DNA of 64,000 bases from Acidovorax kalamii (GCF_002245625.1 NZ_NOIG01000004.1:1-64000), one strand, 5' to 3'. Shown: positions 15,431 to 24,664, numbered from the stretch's first letter. The notes: generated from the sequence alone by a model not told the origin. Translations and numbers: made by a program.

Positions 15431-16648
15431 ATGCAGTCGCTTCGATACAAAGCGGGTGGACGGGCGTTTGCACATATCGCCCAGTTCCATCCCGAGCTGA
15501 CGGCATTGCGGCGTGATCTGCACGCCCACCCCGAGCTGGGGTTCGAGGAGGTCTACACCAGCAAACGCGTCAAGGAAGCCTTGGCGCTCTGCGGTGTGGA
15601 CGAGATCCACGAGGGCATCGGGCGCACCGGTGTGGTGGGTGTGATCCGGGGGCGCAGCACGTCCAGCGGCAGCATGGTCGGCCTGCGCGCCGATATGGAT
15701 GCGTTGCCTCTGGCCGAGCACAACGACTTCTCCTGGAAGTCGTGCAAACCCGGCCTGATGCATGGTTGTGGCCATGATGGCCACACTGCCATGCTGGTGG
15801 GCGCTGCGCGCTATCTTGCGGAGACCCGCAATTTCGACGGCACGGCCGTGCTGGTGTTCCAGCCCGGCGAAGAAGGTTTTGCGGGTGCTCGCGTGATGAT
15901 GGAAGACGGCCTGTTTGACCGCTTCCCGGTGCAGTCCATCTATGCCATGCACAACTGGCCTGCGATGAAGCCTGGCACGGTGGGCATCAACTCGGGCCCC
16001 ATGATGGCGGCTGCGGATCGCTTCACCATCGAGATCACCGGTCGCGGCGGCCATGGCGCCCACGCCTACCAGACCGTGGACGTGATGGTCGTGGCGGCCC
16101 ACATTATCACGGCGGCGCAGACCATCGTGTCGCGCAATGTGCGCCCCATCGAAAGCGCTGTGGTCAGCATCTGTGCCGCGCAGGCGGGCGATCTGGGGGC
16201 CTTCAGTGTGCTGCCGGGTTCTGCCACGCTGGTGGGCACGGTGCGTACGTTCGATCCTGTGGTGCAGGAGATGGTGGAAAAGCGCCTCAAGGAGCTGTGC
16301 AATGCCATCGCCCTGGGCTTTGGCGCGACGGCCACCGTGCACTACGAACGCATCTACCCGGCCACCATCAACAGCGAAAGCGAAGCCCTCTTTGCCGGTG
16401 ATGTTGCCGAATCGCTGCTGGGCGCCGACCACGTCGTGCGTGACCTGGAACCCAGCATGGGCGCCGAGGATTTCGCCTTCATGCTCCAGACCCGCCCCGG
16501 CGCCTACCTGCGCCTGGGCCAGGGCACGGGGGCCAGCGGCAGTGCGCTGCACAACAGCCGCTATGACTTCAACGACGACATCCTGCCGTTGGGCTCTGCG
16601 TTGCATGCGAGCCTGATCGAGCAATCGATGCCACTGGCCATGCCCTGA
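15431..16648 (+). CDS. M20 family metallo-amidohydrolase (hippurate hydrolase / aminoacylase-like)
   Basis: 405 residues of the M20D amidohydrolase family (hippuricase, N-acyl-amino-acid or IAA-conjugate hydrolases). The metal and catalytic motifs are all visible: LRADMDALPL, MHGCGHDGHTAMLVGAARYL, QPGEEGFAGARVMMEDGLF, AMHNWPAMKPG, the dimerisation lid GRGGHGAHAYQTVD, and the C-terminal SMGAEDFAFML. There is no signal peptide, so it acts in the cytoplasm. Its place between the permease and the second binding protein suggests it hydrolyses the imported N-acylated amino acid, peptide or amide. The real substrate cannot be read from sequence. Confidence 0.92.
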   Translation: MQSLRYKAGGRAFAHIAQFHPELTALRRDLHAHPELGFEEVYTSKRVKEALALCGVDEIHEGIGRTGVVGVIRGRSTSSGSMVGLRADMDALPLAEHNDFSWKSCKPGLMHGCGHDGHTAMLVGAARYLAETRNFDGTAVLVFQPGEEGFAGARVMMEDGLFDRFPVQSIYAMHNWPAMKPGTVGINSGPMMAAADRFTIEITGRGGHGAHAYQTVDVMVVAAHIITAAQTIVSRNVRPIESAVVSICAAQAGDLGAFSVLPGSATLVGTVRTFDPVVQEMVEKRLKELCNAIALGFGATATVHYERIYPATINSESEALFAGDVAESLLGADHVVRDLEPSMGAEDFAFMLQTRPGAYLRLGQGTGASGSALHNSRYDFNDDILPLGSALHASLIEQSMPLAMP

Positions 16649-16737
16649 GAGCACGCCTCTCGTTTCTCCACGCAACGCCACACCCCATCCCCTTGGATGT
16701 CCCCCTTTCGTATCCTTTTTTTCACGAGGAGATTCCG

Positions 16738-18318
16738 ATGAAATTCCAGAAGAAAGTTGCCCTTGCCACCTTGTTTGCCGCCATGGCGACGGCCAGCCTG
16801 GTTGCCAATGCGCAGACCATCCGGGTCGCCAACCAGGGCGACTCGCTGTCGATGGACCCGCACTCGCTCAACGAGTCGCTGCAGCTGAGCGTGACCGGCA
16901 ACGTGTACGAGCCCCTGGTCGGCCGGAACAAGGACCTGAGCCTGGCGCCCGCGCTGGCCACGTCCTGGAAGCAGACTTCGCCCACCGTCTGGCGCTTCGA
17001 GTTGCGCAAGGGCGTGCAATTCCATGACGGCACGCCGTTCACCGCCGACGACGTGGTGTTCAGCTTCGCGCGCACCCAGGTGGAAGGCTCGGACATGAAG
17101 AGCTACACCAACGACTTCAAGGAAGTGCGCAAGATCGACGACCACACGGTCGAGATCGAAACCAAGACCCCGTTCCCCATCCTGCCCGACGTGATCTCGC
17201 TCGTGTACATGATGAGCAAGAAATGGTGCGAGACCAACCAGGCCCTGGGTCCGGTGGACCGCCGCAAGGGCATCGAGAACGCGGCCTCGTTCCGGGCCAA
17301 CGGCACGGGCCCCTTCCGCCTGCGTGAGCGCCAGCCCAACGTGCGCTCGGTGTTCACCCGCAACGGTACCTACTGGGGCAAGATCGAAGGCAACGCCACC
17401 GAAGTCGTGTTCACCCCCATCGGCAACGATGCCACGCGCGTGGCGGCCCTGCTGTCGGGCGAGGTGGATGTGATGGAGCCCGTGCCCGTGCAGGACATCG
17501 ACCGCGTGAACGGCGGCGCCAACACTCGCGCCATCACCGGCCCCGAGCTGCGCACCATCTTCCTGGGCATGGACCAGAAGCGCGACGAGCTGCTGTACTC
17601 CAACGTCAAGGGCAAGAACCCCTTCAAGGACAAGCGCGTGCGCCAGGCCTTCTACCAGGCCATCGACATCGAAGGCATCAAGCGCACGGTGATGCGCGGC
17701 GCTTCCAACCCCTCGGCCCTGCTGGTCGGCCCCGGCATCAACGGCTTCCAGCCCGATGCCAAGCGCCTGCCCTACGACGTGGAAGCCGCCAAGAAGCTGC
17801 TGGCCGAAGCGGGCTACCCCAACGGCTTTGAAGTGGCCATGAACTGCCCGAACGACCGCTACGTGAACGACGGCCGCATCTGCCAGACCGTGGCCGCCAA
17901 CCTCTCGCGCATCAACGTCAAGGTCAACCTGCAGGCCGAAACCAAGGGTACCTACTTCCCCAAGATCCTGCGCCGCGACACCAGCTTCTACATGCTGGGC
18001 TGGACCCCCGCCACCTACGACTCGCACAACGCCCTGAATGCGCTGGTGCGCTGCGTGGACGACAAGGGGGCGGGCCAGTTCAATCTGGGGTCGTACTGCA
18101 ACCCCAAGGTGGACGAGCTGACCCTCAAGATCCAGTCCGAGACCGACAAGGCCAAGCGCAACGCCATGATCAAGGAAGCGTTTGACCTGCATGCTGCCGA
18201 TGTGGGCCACATCCCGCTGCACCAGCAGGCCCTGGCCTGGGGTGTGAACAAGAACGTCAAGCTGGTGCAGCTGGCGGACAACTTCATGCCCTTCAAGTGG
18301 ATGAGCATCAACAAGTAA
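16738..18318 (+). CDS. Peptide ABC transporter substrate-binding protein (DppA/OppA family), second paralogue
   Basis: 526 residues, with signal peptide MKFQKKVALATLFAAMATAS to about VANA|Q. SBP_bac_5 motifs are intact (FELRKGVQFHDGTPFTADD, GTGPFRLRERQ, AALLSGEVDVMEP, RTIFLGMDQKRDELLYSNVK). It shares length, the paired cysteines (CPNDRYVNDGRICQ) and long identical stretches with the first binding protein, yet differs throughout the ligand-binding loops, so it is an old duplication. It has a GAGGAG ribosome-binding site. A strong hairpin downstream may uncouple its level from that of the permease and ATPases. Confidence 0.93.
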   Translation: MKFQKKVALATLFAAMATASLVANAQTIRVANQGDSLSMDPHSLNESLQLSVTGNVYEPLVGRNKDLSLAPALATSWKQTSPTVWRFELRKGVQFHDGTPFTADDVVFSFARTQVEGSDMKSYTNDFKEVRKIDDHTVEIETKTPFPILPDVISLVYMMSKKWCETNQALGPVDRRKGIENAASFRANGTGPFRLRERQPNVRSVFTRNGTYWGKIEGNATEVVFTPIGNDATRVAALLSGEVDVMEPVPVQDIDRVNGGANTRAITGPELRTIFLGMDQKRDELLYSNVKGKNPFKDKRVRQAFYQAIDIEGIKRTVMRGASNPSALLVGPGINGFQPDAKRLPYDVEAAKKLLAEAGYPNGFEVAMNCPNDRYVNDGRICQTVAANLSRINVKVNLQAETKGTYFPKILRRDTSFYMLGWTPATYDSHNALNALVRCVDDKGAGQFNLGSYCNPKVDELTLKIQSETDKAKRNAMIKEAFDLHAADVGHIPLHQQALAWGVNKNVKLVQLADNFMPFKWMSINK

Positions 18319-18378
18319 GTCCGCCCGCAAAAGATCGAAGAGAAGAAAGAGAGAACAACCGGTTCTCTTGAAAGTTCG

Positions 18379-18424
18379 CACCACCGCCCGGCTGCTACCC
18401 GGGCCAGGCGGTGGTGTTTGTTTA
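18379..18424 (+). terminator. Stem-loop between binding protein and DppC-type permease genes
   Basis: CACCACCGCC / GGCGGTGGTG with an inner CCCGG..CCGGG pairing and a weak TTTGTTT tail. It looks like a partial terminator or mRNA-stabilising hairpin that lets the binding protein be made in excess of the membrane components. Confidence 0.65.
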
Positions 18425-18436
18425 CTGGTTCCCACA

Positions 18437-19348
18437 ATGAAAACAACCCTTGCCCGCTGGCTTGACAGCGATGTCGGCTACAGCTTTCGCACATCGCCCA
18501 TGGCGATGGTCGCTGCCGCGATTGCGCTGATCTGTGTGTTCTGTTCGGTGTTTGCCGGATGGGTCGCCCCCCACAACCCCTTTGATCTGGCCACGCTGGA
18601 GCTGAGCGACGCCCGTCTGCCGCCCGCCTGGAGCGAAATGGGCACCTGGAAGTACCCCCTGGGTACCGACGACCAGGGCCGCGACATCCTGTCCGCGCTG
18701 ATCTATGGCGCCCGCATCTCCCTCGTCGTGGGCCTGGCCTCCGTGGTGCTGTCGGTGCTGGTGGGCGTGGCTTTCGGCCTGCTGGCTGGCTTCAAGGGTG
18801 GCTGGATCGATGGCCTGCTCATGCGCCTGTGCGACGTGATGCTGTCCTTCCCCGCCATCCTGGTGGCCCTGCTGATCGCTGGCGTGGGCCGCGCGCTGTT
18901 TCCCAACGCGCACGAGTCCCTGGCCTTTGGCGTGCTGATCATCTCCATCTCGCTTACCGGCTGGGTGCAATATGCGCGCACGGTGCGCGGCTCCACGCTG
19001 GTGGAGCGCAACAAGGAATACGTGCAGGCCGCCCGCGTCACCGGTGTGTCGCCCCTGCGCATCATGCGCAAGCATGTGCTGCCCAACGTGATGGGCCCGG
19101 TGCTGGTGCTGGCCACCATCCAGGTGGCCACGGCCATCATCACCGAAGCCACGCTGTCCTTCCTGGGCGTGGGCGCACCGCCCACCTCGCCTTCGCTGGG
19201 CACGCTGATCCGCATCGGCAATGACTACCTGTTCTCGGGCGAATGGTGGATCACCGTGTTCCCCGGCGCAATGCTGGTGCTGATTGCCCTGTCGGTGAAC
19301 CTGCTGGGTGACTGGCTGCGCGACGCGCTCAACCCACGTCTGCGTTGA
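18437..19348 (+). CDS. dppC: Peptide ABC transporter permease (DppC family)
   Basis: 303 residues. The DppC/OppC signature is seen in KYPLGTDDQGRDILSALIYG and the long EAA loop VQAARVTGVSPLRIMRKHVL. Six membrane helices are apparent, the first at about 25-47 (MAMVAAAIALICVFCSVFAGWV). It pairs with the DppB-like permease encoded 3 kb upstream. ATG 18437 was chosen because the sequence before it is the hairpin region. It is followed 29 bp later by the first ATPase gene. Confidence 0.94.
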   Translation: MKTTLARWLDSDVGYSFRTSPMAMVAAAIALICVFCSVFAGWVAPHNPFDLATLELSDARLPPAWSEMGTWKYPLGTDDQGRDILSALIYGARISLVVGLASVVLSVLVGVAFGLLAGFKGGWIDGLLMRLCDVMLSFPAILVALLIAGVGRALFPNAHESLAFGVLIISISLTGWVQYARTVRGSTLVERNKEYVQAARVTGVSPLRIMRKHVLPNVMGPVLVLATIQVATAIITEATLSFLGVGAPPTSPSLGTLIRIGNDYLFSGEWWITVFPGAMLVLIALSVNLLGDWLRDALNPRLR

Positions 19349-19377
19349 ACAAGAACAACAAGAAAAGCGACATTCCC

Positions 19378-20382
19378 ATGAGTCTTCTCGAAGTCAAAAA
19401 CCTCGTAGTCGAATTTCCCGGCCGCCGCGGTACCCTGCGCGCCCTGGACGACATTTCCTTTTCCATTGCACCCGGCGAGATCCTGGGCGTGGTGGGAGAG
19501 TCCGGTGCGGGCAAATCCCTCACCGGCGCGGCCATCATTGGCCTGCTGGAGCCGCCAGGCCGCGTGGCCTCGGGCCAGATCCTGCTGGAAGGCCAGCGCA
19601 TCGACAACCTCGGCAACGAGGAAATGCGCCACATCCGTGGCCGCCGCATCGGCGCGATCTTCCAGGACCCGCTGACCTCGCTGAACCCGCTGTACACCGT
19701 GGGCCGCCAGCTCACCGAGACCATCCTGGCCCACCTGCCGGTCACTCCCGCCGAAGCGCGCCAGCGCGCCATTGCACTGCTCAAGGACACCGGCATTCCG
19801 GCGGCCGAGGAGCGCATCGACCACTACCCGCACCAGTTCTCCGGCGGCATGCGCCAGCGGGTGGTGATTGCCCTGGCCCTGGCCGCCGAGCCCAAGCTCA
19901 TCGTGGCCGACGAGCCCACCACGGCGCTCGACGTGTCGATCCAGGCGCAGATCATCACGCTGCTGAAAAACATCTGCAAATCGCGCGGCGCGGCCGTGAT
20001 GCTGATCACCCACGACATGGGCGTGATCGCCGAGACCTGCGACCGCGTGGCCGTGCTGTACGCCGGGCGTGTGGCCGAGATCGGCCCGGTGCACGACGTG
20101 ATCAACAAGCCCTCGCACCCCTACACCAGCGGCCTCATGGCCTCCATCCCCGACATGGAGCAGGACCGCGAGCGCCTGAACCAGATCGACGGCGCCATGC
20201 CGCGCCTGAACGCCATCCCCAAGGGCTGCGCCTACAACCCCCGCTGCCCCAACACCTTTGACCGTTGCATGACCGAACGCCCTGAACTGATGCCAGCGGG
20301 CTCCACCCGTGCCGCCTGCTGGCTGCACGCCGGTGCGTCCACAACCGCCAATACCGCCACGAAAGCCGGGGTGAACGCATGA
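19378..20382 (+). CDS. dppD: Peptide ABC transporter ATP-binding protein (DppD family)
   Basis: 334 residues. Walker A is [12 protein letters not shown], the Q-loop is at [13 protein letters not shown], the ABC signature is [13 protein letters not shown], and Walker B is [12 protein letters not shown]. The C-terminal oligopeptide-transporter extension carries the Cys-rich [15 protein letters not shown], which in some DppD proteins binds an iron-sulfur cluster. It pairs with the next gene as a heterodimeric ATPase, and its stop overlaps that gene's start (ATGA). Confidence 0.95.
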   Translation: MSLLEVKNLVVEFPGRRGTLRALDDISFSIAPGEILGVVGESGAGKSLTGAAIIGLLEPPGRVASGQILLEGQRIDNLGNEEMRHIRGRRIGAIFQDPLTSLNPLYTVGRQLTETILAHLPVTPAEARQRAIALLKDTGIPAAEERIDHYPHQFSGGMRQRVVIALALAAEPKLIVADEPTTALDVSIQAQIITLLKNICKSRGAAVMLITHDMGVIAETCDRVAVLYAGRVAEIGPVHDVINKPSHPYTSGLMASIPDMEQDRERLNQIDGAMPRLNAIPKGCAYNPRCPNTFDRCMTERPELMPAGSTRAACWLHAGASTTANTATKAGVNA

Positions 20383-21416
20383 GCGCCGCTACCACCACCA
20401 CTGCGGCATCCGCACCCGCCAAGAGCAAGGCCCTGGTCCAGGCCCATGACCTGGCCAAGACCTTCGATGTCTCCGCCCCCTGGCTCAACCGCGTGATCGA
20501 GCGCAAGCCGCGCACCCTGCTGCACGCCGTGGACGGCGTGAGTTTCGAGATCGAGAAGGGCAAGACCCTGGCCCTGGTGGGCGAGTCCGGCTGCGGCAAA
20601 AGCACCGTGGCCCGCCTGCTGGTGGGCCTGTACGAGCCCACACGCGGCGGCCTCACGTTCGACAACCAGGACGCCCATGCGGCCTTCAAGGGCAACGACG
20701 CCCGCGCCATGCGCCGCCGCATCCAGATGATCTTCCAGGACCCGTACGCGAGCCTGAACCCGCGCTGGCTGGTGGAAGACATCATCGGCGAGCCGCTGCG
20801 CGAGCATGGCCTCATCACCGACAAGGCCGAACTCAAGGCCCGCGTGGGTGAGCTGCTCAAGTCCGTGGGCCTGTCGCCACTCGACATGGTCAAGTACCCG
20901 CACCAGTTCTCCGGCGGCCAGCGCCAGCGCATCTCCATTGCGCGCGCCCTCGCCACCGAGCCCGAGTTCCTCGTGTGCGACGAGCCCACCTCGGCGCTCG
21001 ACGTGTCGGTGCAGGCCCAGGTGCTCAACATCATGAAGGACCTGCAGCGCGAGCGGCAGCTCACCTACCTGTTCATCAGCCACAACCTGGCCGTGGTGCG
21101 CCACGTGAGCGACCAGGTCGGCGTGATGTACCTGGGCCGCCTGGTGGAGCTGGCCGACAAGCACCAGTTGTTCAACAGCCCGCGCCACCCCTACACGCGC
21201 ATGCTGCTCGATGCCATCCCCAAGATGCACGACACGGGCAAAGCGCGCACCCCCGTGCAGGGCGAGGTGCCCAACCCGCTGAACCCGCCGCCCGGCTGCG
21301 CCTTCAACCCCCGCTGCCCGCATGTGAACGACCGCTGCCGCACCGAGCGCCCCAAGCTGCTGACCATCGGCGGCATCCGCATCGCCTGCCACGCGGTGGA
21401 AGAGGGCCGTGTTTGA
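20379..21416 (+). CDS. dppF: Peptide ABC transporter ATP-binding protein (DppF family)
   Basis: 345 residues. Walker A is GESGCGKSTVARLL, the signature is FSGGQRQRISIARAL, and Walker B is FLVCDEPTSALD. It has the same Cys-rich tail as its partner (GCAFNPRCPHVNDRC). It has the slightly longer N-terminus usual for DppF (AKTFDVSAPWLNRVIERKPR). This is the last gene of the importer, followed by an AT-armed repeat and a strong terminator at 21556. Confidence 0.95.
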   Translation: MSAATTTTAASAPAKSKALVQAHDLAKTFDVSAPWLNRVIERKPRTLLHAVDGVSFEIEKGKTLALVGESGCGKSTVARLLVGLYEPTRGGLTFDNQDAHAAFKGNDARAMRRRIQMIFQDPYASLNPRWLVEDIIGEPLREHGLITDKAELKARVGELLKSVGLSPLDMVKYPHQFSGGQRQRISIARALATEPEFLVCDEPTSALDVSVQAQVLNIMKDLQRERQLTYLFISHNLAVVRHVSDQVGVMYLGRLVELADKHQLFNSPRHPYTRMLLDAIPKMHDTGKARTPVQGEVPNPLNPPPGCAFNPRCPHVNDRCRTERPKLLTIGGIRIACHAVEEGRV

Positions 21417-21478
21417 TAGTTTGCTATTGAATATGTAGCTATAAAGGCATGATGGACGCGCGGTGAGGGCCTTTTTTC
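21414..21478 (-). repeat. AT-armed interspersed repeat, copy 3
   Basis: On the minus strand AAAAAAGGCCCTCACCGCGC is followed by TTATAGCTACATATTCAATA. It begins within the stop codon of the DppF gene. Confidence 0.65.
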
Positions 21479-21555
21479 TTTAGAAAATTGCCCTCTCCCG
21501 TCCAGAACACACCCGTCCCGCGCCCGTCCCGCGCGGTGGGTTCCACGCCAGACAA

Positions 21556-21590
21556 CGCCACAGGCTCCTTCGGGGGCCTGTGGCGTTTTT
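21556..21590 (+). terminator. Intrinsic terminator of peptide transporter cluster
   Basis: CGCCACAGGC / GCCTGTGGCG stem, loop TCCTTCGGGG, then five T residues. Confidence 0.9.
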
Positions 21591-21658
21591 GCCCTGGGCG
21601 AAGCCCGGTGCTGTTTCACGCCCCTGTCACGCGGCCTGCCCACCATGCAGGCTCTAAC

Positions 21659-21768
21659 AGCGGATAACAAAACTCTTCTGGCGTCGTTGCCGCGTCTTGT
21701 CGTACTACTCGTACTGCCTGCGACGCGGCGCCTGGCCAGAACCGCTGCGCTGAGTTTTGTTAGCCGCT
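21659..21768. repeat. 110-bp imperfect palindromic element
   Basis: The outer arms AGCGGATAACAAAACTC and GAGTTTTGTTAGCCGCT pair with one mismatch. Inside them TTCTGGC pairs with GCCAGAA and GCCGCGTC with GACGCGGC, around a centre containing GTACTACTCGTAC. It could fold into one long cruciform or hairpin. It holds no frame and sits directly upstream of the nucleotidase gene. The layout resembles a non-autonomous palindromic repeat (REP/MITE-like). Only one copy is in the window. Confidence 0.7.
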
Positions 21769-21788
21769 CTCAACACAGGGGCTGGAAC

Positions 21789-23705
21789 ATGACGATGCGT
21801 TTGTGGGCAATTCAGAAGCAGGTGCGCCGTGTGCGCGTGGGCATGCTGGCGCTGGCGGCCGCCAGTGTCTTGGCCGCCTGTGGCGGCTCCGATGGTGGCG
21901 AGCAGGGCAAGCCGCTGGAGCTGACCATCCTGCACATCAACGACCACCACTCCACGCTGGAGTCCCGGTCCAAGACGCTCAAGCTCTCGGCCGGTGGTAC
22001 ATCGACCGTGGATGTGGCGGTGGACGCCGGTGGCTTTCCGCGCGTCACGGCCGCCATCAGCGAGCTGGCGGCCCAGTCCCCCCATGTGCTCAAGCTGCAC
22101 GCGGGCGATGCGCTCACCGGCACGCTGTACTTCAACCGCGCCGGGGCCGACGGCGAGGCCGACGCAGCCCTGATGAACACCGTGTGTTTTGACGCCTTCA
22201 CCCTGGGCAACCACGAGTTCGACAAGGGCGACACGGGCCTCAAGGGCTTTCTGGACCTGCTGCGCAAGGGGGCCTGCAAGACGCCCGTGCTCAGTGCCAA
22301 TGTGCAGTTCGGTGCAGGCTCTGCCCTCAACCCCACACGCGCAGCGGGCTACGTCAGCCCCTCCACCGTAGTCGAGCGCGACGGGCAAAAGATCGGCATC
22401 GTGGGCCTGACCATTGCACAAAAGACCAAGGCATCGTCCAGCCCCGACGCCGACACCACCTTCCAGGATGAGACCGCCGCCGCCCAGCGCGAGATCGATG
22501 CCCTGCGCGCCAAGAACGTTAACAAGATCATCCTGCTCAGCCACATCGGCTACGAGTACGACAAGCAGGTGGCGGCGCGCCTGTCGGGGGTGGACGTGGT
22601 GGTGGGTGGCGACTCGCACACCCTGTTGGGGCCTGACGCCCTGCGCACCAGTGGCGTGGGCTCGCCCGCCGGGGCCTACCCCACCCGCATCACCGACAAG
22701 GACGGCAAGCCCGTGTGTGTGGTGCAGGCCTGGGAATACGCGCAGGTGGTGGGTGAGCTCAAGGTGAGCTTCAACGCGCAGGGCGAGGTCACGCAGTGCA
22801 CGGGCACGCCCCATGTGCTGATCGGCGACAGCTTCACCCTCGGCGGCAAGGCCGCCACCGATGCGGAAAAGGCGGCGATCAAGGCCAGTGCCGCCGCCAC
22901 CGGCGTGCTGCGCATCACCACGCCATCTGCCCCCGCCACCACGGCCCTGCAACCGTTCAAGGACCGCGTGGCCGTGTTCAACAAGACCCAGGTGGCCGTG
23001 GTGCCGCAAGAGCTGTGTTCGCGCCGTGTGCCCGGTGGTGTGGGCTCGGTGGACTACAGCCGCTCCAGTGCAGCCTGCAACGCCGAAGGCAGCGTGAGCC
23101 TGCGCGGCGGCGACATCCAGCAGCTGGTGGCCCAGGCCTACCTGGAGGTGGCCAACGAGAAATACGGCGGTGCCGACATCACACTGCAAAGCGGCGGCGG
23201 CGTGCGCATCCCGTTGCAGGGCACGGTGACGGCCGCGCAGGTGATCCAGGTGCTGCCGTTCGGCAACATGCTGTTCCGCCTGGACATCACGGGCCAGGAG
23301 GTCAAGGGCATGCTCGAAGACGGTCTGGAAGCCGTGTACGGCGCGGGCGGCTCCACCGGACCGTACCCCTACACCGGCGGCCTGCGCTACGACGTGAATG
23401 CCAAGGCCGCCTTCGGCAGCCGCGTGGCCAACATCGAGGTGCGCAACCCTGCCACGGGTGCGTGGGGTGCGCTGGACACCGCCAAGACCTACAAGCTGTT
23501 CGTGCTGAGCTTCAACGCCACCGGCGGTGACGGCTACAAGACCCTGGCCGCCGTGCCCGCCGCGCGCCGCCTGGACATTGGCGTGCTGGATGCCGACGTG
23601 TTCCTCAGCTACATCGACAAGCAGGCCAAGGACACGGCCACCGGGCTGCCGCTGCTCCAGCGCCTGCCGATGGAGCTGTACAGCACCCGGAGTTTTGCGA
23701 ACTGA
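21789..23705 (+). CDS. Exported 5'-nucleotidase / 2',3'-cyclic phosphodiesterase-like lipoprotein (UshA family)
   Basis: 638 residues. A lipoprotein signal, LALAAASVLAAC|GGSDGG, ends at about Cys36. The calcineurin-like metallophosphatase domain has the ligands in ILHINDHHSTLE, KLHAGDALTG, LGNHEFDKGD, LLSHIGYEYDK and GGDSHTLL. The C-terminal 5'-nucleotidase domain carries QSGGGVRIPLQGTVTAAQV and FNATGGDGYKTL. The product probably dephosphorylates nucleotides or phosphoesters at the cell envelope for salvage. The start at ATG 21789 places the lipobox correctly. It is a single gene flanked by repeats on both sides. Confidence 0.92.
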   Translation: MTMRLWAIQKQVRRVRVGMLALAAASVLAACGGSDGGEQGKPLELTILHINDHHSTLESRSKTLKLSAGGTSTVDVAVDAGGFPRVTAAISELAAQSPHVLKLHAGDALTGTLYFNRAGADGEADAALMNTVCFDAFTLGNHEFDKGDTGLKGFLDLLRKGACKTPVLSANVQFGAGSALNPTRAAGYVSPSTVVERDGQKIGIVGLTIAQKTKASSSPDADTTFQDETAAAQREIDALRAKNVNKIILLSHIGYEYDKQVAARLSGVDVVVGGDSHTLLGPDALRTSGVGSPAGAYPTRITDKDGKPVCVVQAWEYAQVVGELKVSFNAQGEVTQCTGTPHVLIGDSFTLGGKAATDAEKAAIKASAAATGVLRITTPSAPATTALQPFKDRVAVFNKTQVAVVPQELCSRRVPGGVGSVDYSRSSAACNAEGSVSLRGGDIQQLVAQAYLEVANEKYGGADITLQSGGGVRIPLQGTVTAAQVIQVLPFGNMLFRLDITGQEVKGMLEDGLEAVYGAGGSTGPYPYTGGLRYDVNAKAAFGSRVANIEVRNPATGAWGALDTAKTYKLFVLSFNATGGDGYKTLAAVPAARRLDIGVLDADVFLSYIDKQAKDTATGLPLLQRLPMELYSTRSFAN

Positions 23706-23717
23706 GTGCGTCGGAGT

Positions 23718-23781
23718 TTGAGGTCGAAATGGCTGCCTGCGCCTGATGGGTATGCGCTGGCAGCTATGTTTTTTGTAGTAT
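23718..23781 (+). repeat. AT-armed interspersed repeat, copy 4
   Basis: GAAATGGCTGCCTGCGCCTG, then GCAGCTATGTTTTTTGTAGT. It matches copy 7 (48560) closely in the first 30 bases (GCCTGATGGG shared). It lies between the convergent ends of the nucleotidase gene and hexR. Confidence 0.65.
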
Positions 23782-23818
23782 TCGTGCCGCACGCCCCTGG
23801 TGCGGCCGGATCCTGCCC

Positions 23819-24664
23819 TCAGGCGTAACGCTTGGCGCGCAGGTTTTCTTTCATCTGCTGCAGGATGGGCTGCAGCGAGCCGCCGATGCGCAGCGCCACG
23901 CAGGTGGCCAGCACATCGATGATGAGCAGGTGCATGAGGCGCGACACCATGGGGCTGTAGCGGTCGTAGCCCTCGGGGTGGTCGGCGGCCAGGTGGATCT
24001 GGCAGGTGCTGGCCAGGGGCGAGCCGCTGGCGGTGATGGCGATGGTGGTGGCGCCGTTCTTGCGTGCAATGTCGGCCGCGTCCATCAGGTCGCGCGTGCG
24101 GCCCGAGTTGGAGATGATCACCGCACAGTCGCCCGGGCCCAGCAAGGTGGCGCTCATCACCTGCATGTGGCCGTCGCTGGTGGCGATGGACGTGACGCCC
24201 AGGCGGAAGAACTTGTGCTGCGCGTCCTGTGCCACGATGCCGGAGTTGCCCACGCCGTAGAACTCGATGCGCTTGCCGGTTTGCCAGGTGGCGGCAATGG
24301 CCTCGGCCGCGCGCTCCAGCGCCACGGTGCTGGCGGCGTTGCGGTATTGCAGGAACGCCGCCACGGCGTTGTCCACCACCTTCACCAGCACGTCGCCTGT
24401 CTTGTCGTCCACGTCCACGCTGCGGTGGATGAAGGGCACCCCCTCGCTCACGCTGCCCGCGAGCTTGAGCTTGAAGTCCGCCAGGCCGTCATACCCCATG
24501 CTGCGGCAAAACCGCACCACGGTGGGCTTGCTCACATGGGCGCGCTCGGCCAGTTCGCGCACGGGCAGGCGGGCAAAGCTGCGGGGGTCGGCCAGCACCA
24601 GCTTGGCCACACGTTGTTCGGCAGGGGCCAGGGACGAGAGCGAGGCGGTAATGCGGTCGAGCAT
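23819..24664 (-). CDS. hexR: HexR-type transcriptional regulator (RpiR family, HTH + SIS)
   Basis: 281 residues. The N-terminal RpiR-type helix-turn-helix (about 1-77; RELAERAHVSKPTVVRFCRS) is followed by a SIS sugar-phosphate-binding domain (about 125-255; IEFYGVGNSGIVAQDAQHKF and VIISNSGRTRDLMDAADIAR). HexR represses or activates central carbon genes and is released by KDPG. The sequence strongly matches the HexR branch, and four HexR-like operators lie at 32.8, 41.5, 41.6 and 46.0 kb in the same window, which supports the name. ATG 24664 has an AGGA upstream; an ATG at 24727 adds 21 atypical residues. It is divergent from the ABC importer at 24902. Confidence 0.9.
   Translation of the reverse strand: MLDRITASLSSLAPAEQRVAKLVLADPRSFARLPVRELAERAHVSKPTVVRFCRSMGYDGLADFKLKLAGSVSEGVPFIHRSVDVDDKTGDVLVKVVDNAVAAFLQYRNAASTVALERAAEAIAATWQTGKRIEFYGVGNSGIVAQDAQHKFFRLGVTSIATSDGHMQVMSATLLGPGDCAVIISNSGRTRDLMDAADIARKNGATTIAITASGSPLASTCQIHLAADHPEGYDRYSPMVSRLMHLLIIDVLATCVALRIGGSLQPILQQMKENLRAKRYA

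Noticed and set aside
14435-16681. 748-codon minus-strand frame across the permease, repeat and M20 genes
   Set aside because: It spans two real genes and an intergenic repeat, and the translation is compositionally abnormal (His/Gln/Arg-rich) without motifs.
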